Shown one piece after another: positions 61,180 to 64,000 of a DNA stretch of 64,000 bases. The stretch is taken from assembly GCA_964511665.1 (NCBI GenBank), contig CAZEHA010000001.1:1-64000 (forward strand). Reading direction: 5' to 3'. This DNA is from JAGOEF01 sp964511665. Its GTDB lineage: Bacteria; Bacteroidota; Bacteroidia; Bacteroidales; ML635J-15. The position numbers and the translations under genes were made by a program. Below the pieces are notes generated by a model. The model was not told the origin of the DNA. It ran no database searches and saw only the letters and a list, made by a program, of their open reading frames with translations. Each line of letters starts with the position of its first letter. Within the stretch, counting starts at the first letter, position 1.

Positions 61180-62243
61180 AATATTTAAATAAATTAAACT
61201 TTGACTTCCACACTAATCAGTTGATTATAAAATCAATAAGCTTCATTGACTCTTTCAAAGGAAAATGGAATGTTGTAGAAAGCAAAGAAAATATCTTTCT
61301 TAAAGAATTAAGGAAAATCGCCACCATTGAAAGTATTGGGTCCTCAACTAGAATTGAAGGGGCTCAGCTAACCAACGAAGAGATAAAACAACTCCTCGAT
61401 AATGTAAAAATAACAGAGTTAAAATCAAGGGATGAACAAGAAGTGGTGGGTTATTATGATGTGCTCGAAATTATCAATGAGAACTATGATAACATTAGCA
61501 TATCGAAAAACTATATTCAACAATTGCATCAGAATTTATTAAAGTATAGCACTAAAGATGATAGACATAGGGGAATTTACAAAAATTTGTCAAATAAAGT
61601 TGTTGCAAAATATCCCGATGGTACCCAAAGGGTAATTTTTGACACAACTGAGCCTCACCTTGTTGAAAGTGAAACGAACTACCTGTTTGAGTGGATAAAT
61701 GAACAGTTTAATTCAAAATCGCTTCACCCTTTAATTGTTATTGGATTATTTATTTATGAATTTTTATCGATACATCCCTTTCATGACGGGAATGGAAGGT
61801 TGTCAAGATTATTAACAAATCTCTTGCTACTTAAAAACGACTACGTATTCATTAAATATGTATCGTTTGAAAACTTAATTGAGCAGAAAAAAAAGACCTA
61901 CTATGAAGCACTAATGGATGGACAAAAGGATAGAAATTCTGAAAAAGAAAGAGTTGACAAATGGATGCTTTTCTTTTTACAATCCCTTGAAGCGTTAATC
62001 CACCGGTTGGAACAAAAATATGATGTATTTAAAACTAAAGGTGGTTATCTGAATGAAAGACAAAAGAAAATAAAAGAATTTATAACAATCAATCAACCAA
62101 TTAAATTATCTGACTTAATGAACAGTATGCCCGATATTTCGATAAACACGCTAAAGAAAGATCTACAGTATATGAAGAATGAGCAAATAATTTTATCGAT
62201 TGGCAAAAACAAGGGAACTATTTATGTATTGAACGACAATTAA
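61173..62243 (+). CDS. Fic family protein (class II, with N-terminal inhibitory helix and C-terminal winged helix)
   Basis: 356 aa. The inhibitory motif S-x-x-x-E-G is visible at S58 to G63 (S-T-R-I-E-G). The Fic core H-P-F-H-D-G-N-G-R-L-S-R is at 201-212, all catalytic residues present. A C-terminal winged-helix-like segment (about 290-350; I-K-L-S-D-L-M-N, I-S-I-N-T-L-K-K-D-L) suggests DNA binding. Family members transfer AMP to target proteins and are auto-inhibited by the helix. AT-rich (19 of 60 G+C in 61741-61800), unlike neighbours, so possibly acquired. Confidence 0.92.
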   Translation: MDKYLNKLNFDFHTNQLIIKSISFIDSFKGKWNVVESKENIFLKELRKIATIESIGSSTRIEGAQLTNEEIKQLLDNVKITELKSRDEQEVVGYYDVLEIINENYDNISISKNYIQQLHQNLLKYSTKDDRHRGIYKNLSNKVVAKYPDGTQRVIFDTTEPHLVESETNYLFEWINEQFNSKSLHPLIVIGLFIYEFLSIHPFHDGNGRLSRLLTNLLLLKNDYVFIKYVSFENLIEQKKKTYYEALMDGQKDRNSEKERVDKWMLFFLQSLEALIHRLEQKYDVFKTKGGYLNERQKKIKEFITINQPIKLSDLMNSMPDISINTLKKDLQYMKNEQIILSIGKNKGTIYVLNDN

Positions 62244-62285
62244 GCACGTGCCCTGACATGGGGAGTAGCCAATGCCCCTTCTGCA

Positions 62286-62331
62286 TTCGGGCACTGAGGT
62301 TCTTTCGGGCACTGAGGTTCTCGAAGTGCCC
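62286..62331 (+). repeat. Hairpin-forming array, copy 3
   Basis: Two exact tandem copies of an 18-base unit containing GGGCA-CTGAGG-TTCT (62286-62303 and 62304-62321), followed by CGAAG-TGCCC. The core CTGAGGTTCTCGAAG (62312-62326) differs by one base from copies 1 and 2. GGGCACT (62307-62313) pairs with AGTGCCC (62325-62331). Confidence 0.8.
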
Positions 62332-62399
62332 CTCCCCCTCCAAGCCACCGGCACACAACTCGTAGCTAATTTGGGGCTAATATTTTACACTTCACTCTC

Positions 62400-62492
62400 G
62401 CTCCGAGTCACCGACACGGGACTCGGAGCTAATTATGGCGAAGGCTTTAAGGAATACGCTTACACCCGAGTCCTCTGCGAGTGACTCGGGTG
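62400..62492. repeat. Two hairpins with 10-bp stems and 10-base loops
   Basis: GCTCCGAGTC (62400-62409) with GACTCGGAGC (62420-62429); CACCCGAGTC (62463-62472) with GACTCGGGTG (62483-62492). The shared inner arms are CCGAGTC/GACTCGG; both have a 10-base loop of different sequence. A further degenerate copy is at about 62345-62374. Confidence 0.8.
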
Positions 62493-62573
62493 GGGACAGC
62501 GATCATATTCCACTCGTTTTCCGGTTGAGCTTGCGAAACTCCCACTATCATCCTGCCGGCAAAAAATTCTGTA

Positions 62574-62648
62574 TTCATTCGCGCATTCGCGGCCACCAAA
62601 AAGTTGAGCCCGCGAAACAAAAAAACTTCATTCGCGCATTCGCGGCCA
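62574..62648 (+). repeat. 22-bp direct repeat
   Basis: Identical 22-base segments at 62574-62595 and 62627-62648, each containing TTCATTCGCGCATTCGCGG, spaced 53 bases apart. A flanking segment TTGAGC..GCGAAAC is also repeated (62525, 62604). Confidence 0.8.
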
Positions 62649-62797
62649 TCAAAACACTTAAGCCCGCACCATAGCTGCAACCCCATCAAACCGAAAAGCC
62701 TTCCCAAAAAACCACATTACCAATCACAAAAAAGCTGTTTCGCAGAATATCACTCTTTTTTTGAGCATCAAATACATCAGAATTGCCCGCAGTTTGT

Positions 62798-62805
62798 TAT
62801 TTTTG
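62798..62805 (+). promoter_or_regulatory. -7 element for cysS
   Basis: TATTTTTG (62798-62805), 24 bases before the cysS start codon. No good -33. Confidence 0.5.
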
Positions 62806-62829
62806 GGGTTTCTTTTAAAACAAAACATC

Positions 62830-64000
62830 ATGAGCCTCGAGCATTCGCTGTATATTTACAACACCCTGAACCGAAAGAAAGAATTGTTTGTTCCGCTTCA
62901 CACGCCCCATGTAGGCATGTATGTGTGCGGCCCCACCGTGTATGGCGATGCCCATCTGGGGCATGCCCGCCCGGCGATTAACTTCGATTTACTCTTTCGT
63001 TTTCTGAAATATTCGGGCTACAAAGTTCGCTATGTGCGCAATATTACCGATGTGGGTCATCTCGAAAACGATGCCGACGATGGCGAAGACAAAATTGCCA
63101 AAAAGGCTCGCCTCGAAGCACTCGAGCCTATGGAAGTGGTGCAATATTACACCGACCGCTACCACATAAACATGGATGCGCTCAACGTGTTGCGCCCCAG
63201 CATCGAGCCCAGGGCATCGGGGCATATCATCGAACAAATCGAGCTCACAAAACGCATTATCGACAACGGATATGCATACGTGTTAAACGGCTCGGTATAT
63301 TTCGACGTAGATGCTTTCAATAAAAAATTTAACTACGGCCGTTTGTCGGGTCGCGTAATCGAAGACCTGTATAGCACTACCCGTGAACTCGACGGCCAAA
63401 GCGAAAAACGCAAGAGCTACGATTTTGCCTTATGGAAAAAAGCCGCGCCATCGCACATTATGCACTGGCCCTCGCCATGGAGCGAAGGCTTTCCGGGATG
63501 GCACATGGAATGCTCGGCCATGGGGATGAAATATCTCGGCGAAGAATTCGATATACACGGAGGCGGCATGGACTTGCTGTTTCCGCACCACGAATGCGAA
63601 GTGGCGCAAAGTGCTGCTGCTTTGGGTAAAGACACCGTGCGCTACTGGATGCACAACAACATGATAACCATAAACGGACAAAAAATGGGCAAGTCGCTGG
63701 GCAACTTTATTACCCTCGACGAAGTGTTCGGCGGTAAGCACGAATTGTTGGCTCAAGCCTACAGCCCCATGACCGTTCGGTTTTTCATACTGATGGCGCA
63801 CTACCGCGGCACACTCGACTTTTCGAACGAAGCCCTGCAGGCTGCCGAAAAAGGGCTGAACCGCTTACTCAAAGGAATGGCCTTACTGCAAAAAATCAAT
63901 GCTTCGGCCCAAACATCACACTTTAAACCCGAAGCATTCGAAACAAAACTAAAAGATGCACTTAACGACGACCTGAACAGCCCTGTGCTGATAGCTCACC
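62830..64000 (+). CDS. cysS: Cysteinyl-tRNA synthetase (5' part, cut by window end)
   Basis: The first 390 codons from the ATG at 62830; the 3' end is outside. Class I motifs: the zinc cysteine in Y-V-C-G-P-T-V-Y, HIGH-like H-L-G-H, H-M-E-C-S-A with H-H-E-C (zinc ligands), and KMSKS-like K-M-G-K-S. It charges tRNA-Cys. The frame is open to the window edge, so it would be missed by a search needing a stop. Confidence 0.95.
   Translation, partial: MSLEHSLYIYNTLNRKKELFVPLHTPHVGMYVCGPTVYGDAHLGHARPAINFDLLFRFLKYSGYKVRYVRNITDVGHLENDADDGEDKIAKKARLEALEPMEVVQYYTDRYHINMDALNVLRPSIEPRASGHIIEQIELTKRIIDNGYAYVLNGSVYFDVDAFNKKFNYGRLSGRVIEDLYSTTRELDGQSEKRKSYDFALWKKAAPSHIMHWPSPWSEGFPGWHMECSAMGMKYLGEEFDIHGGGMDLLFPHHECEVAQSAAALGKDTVRYWMHNNMITINGQKMGKSLGNFITLDEVFGGKHELLAQAYSPMTVRFFILMAHYRGTLDFSNEALQAAEKGLNRLLKGMALLQKINASAQTSHFKPEAFETKLKDALNDDLNSPVLIAH

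Larger units (their letters stand above)
62244..62829. other. 586-base gene-free repeat nest between fic and cysS
   Basis: No credible gene. It holds three unrelated repeat types (62286-62331, 62400-62492, 62574-62648) and a -7 element of cysS (TATTTTTG, 62798-62805). Small open frames here are shaped by the repeats and have no recognisable product. Confidence 0.7.

Noticed and set aside
62272..62707. Small open frames between fic and cysS
   Set aside because: They are built from short repeats and have no homology-like pattern or ribosome binding site.

Overview
The window comes from a Bacteroidota chromosome, most likely Bacteroidales or a close relative. Several independent signs agree. 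Secreted proteins carry C-terminal type IX secretion (T9SS) sorting domains of both type A and type B, and the T9SS component PorZ is encoded here. There are two TonB-dependent receptors, SprB-type repeats, an IPExxxVDY-family protein beside rnc, and many genes preceded by the Bacteroidota -7 element TAnnTTTG. Most of the sequence is chromosomal backbone with short intergenic gaps.

Layout. 0-4.3 kb: the tail of a T9SS type B protein, tgt, an LptF/LptG-type permease, and a biotin-dependent carboxyltransferase with its biotin carrier. 4.3-8.6 kb (mainly minus): gmhA, a T9SS type A protein, a saccharopine-dehydrogenase-like enzyme, a DUF2147 protein (plus strand) and purN. 8.7-13.7 kb: acpP-fabF-rnc-IPExxxVDY, a polysaccharide flippase and a TetR regulator. 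13.8-17.4 kb: a multidomain secreted metallophosphoesterase and a MORN-repeat protein. 17.7-21 kb: xth, hemW and a lipoprotein. 21.1-29.7 kb: a giant SprB-repeat/PKD adhesin translationally coupled to a small exported protein, a TonB-dependent receptor and a PKD/T9SS protein. 29.8-38.9 kb (minus): recO, porZ, rdgB, an exported protein, rseP, dxr, an M23 peptidase and a Cys/Met PLP enzyme. 38.9-52.8 kb: tRNA-Ala, a T9SS protein, a lipoprotein, a cyclophilin-type isomerase, pheS, an alpha/beta hydrolase, a TonB receptor with its DUF5689 lipoprotein, a Ca/Na antiporter, a methyltransferase, a DUF115-like protein, and a LiaF-like/LytS/LytTR operon.

From 52.8 to 62.8 kb the character changes to an accessory block bracketed by clusters of short repeats. 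At its left edge a lone GIY-YIG nuclease gene sits inside nested inverted repeats. The inner repeats are tandem arrays that fold into hairpins, and their variable linkers covary between copies. Next come two paralogous glycosyltransferase-like genes, then a visibly AT-rich cassette of Wzm, Wzt and a MiaB-like radical SAM enzyme without a TRAM domain, then a GC-richer alkaline phosphatase lipoprotein, and an AT-rich Fic gene with an 11-bp-periodic repeat over its start. The block ends in a 586-bp repeat nest before cysS, which runs off the window. The GIY-YIG element and the radical SAM/ABC exporter cassette are the best candidates for something undescribed.

Functional themes: envelope and LPS biogenesis (gmhA, LptF/G-like, flippase, Wzm/Wzt, glycosyltransferases, PorZ), T9SS-dependent surface proteins, envelope stress and proteolysis (rseP, LiaF/LytS/LytTR), and core housekeeping (tgt, pheS, cysS, dxr, acpP/fabF, rnc, purN, hemW, recO, xth, rdgB).
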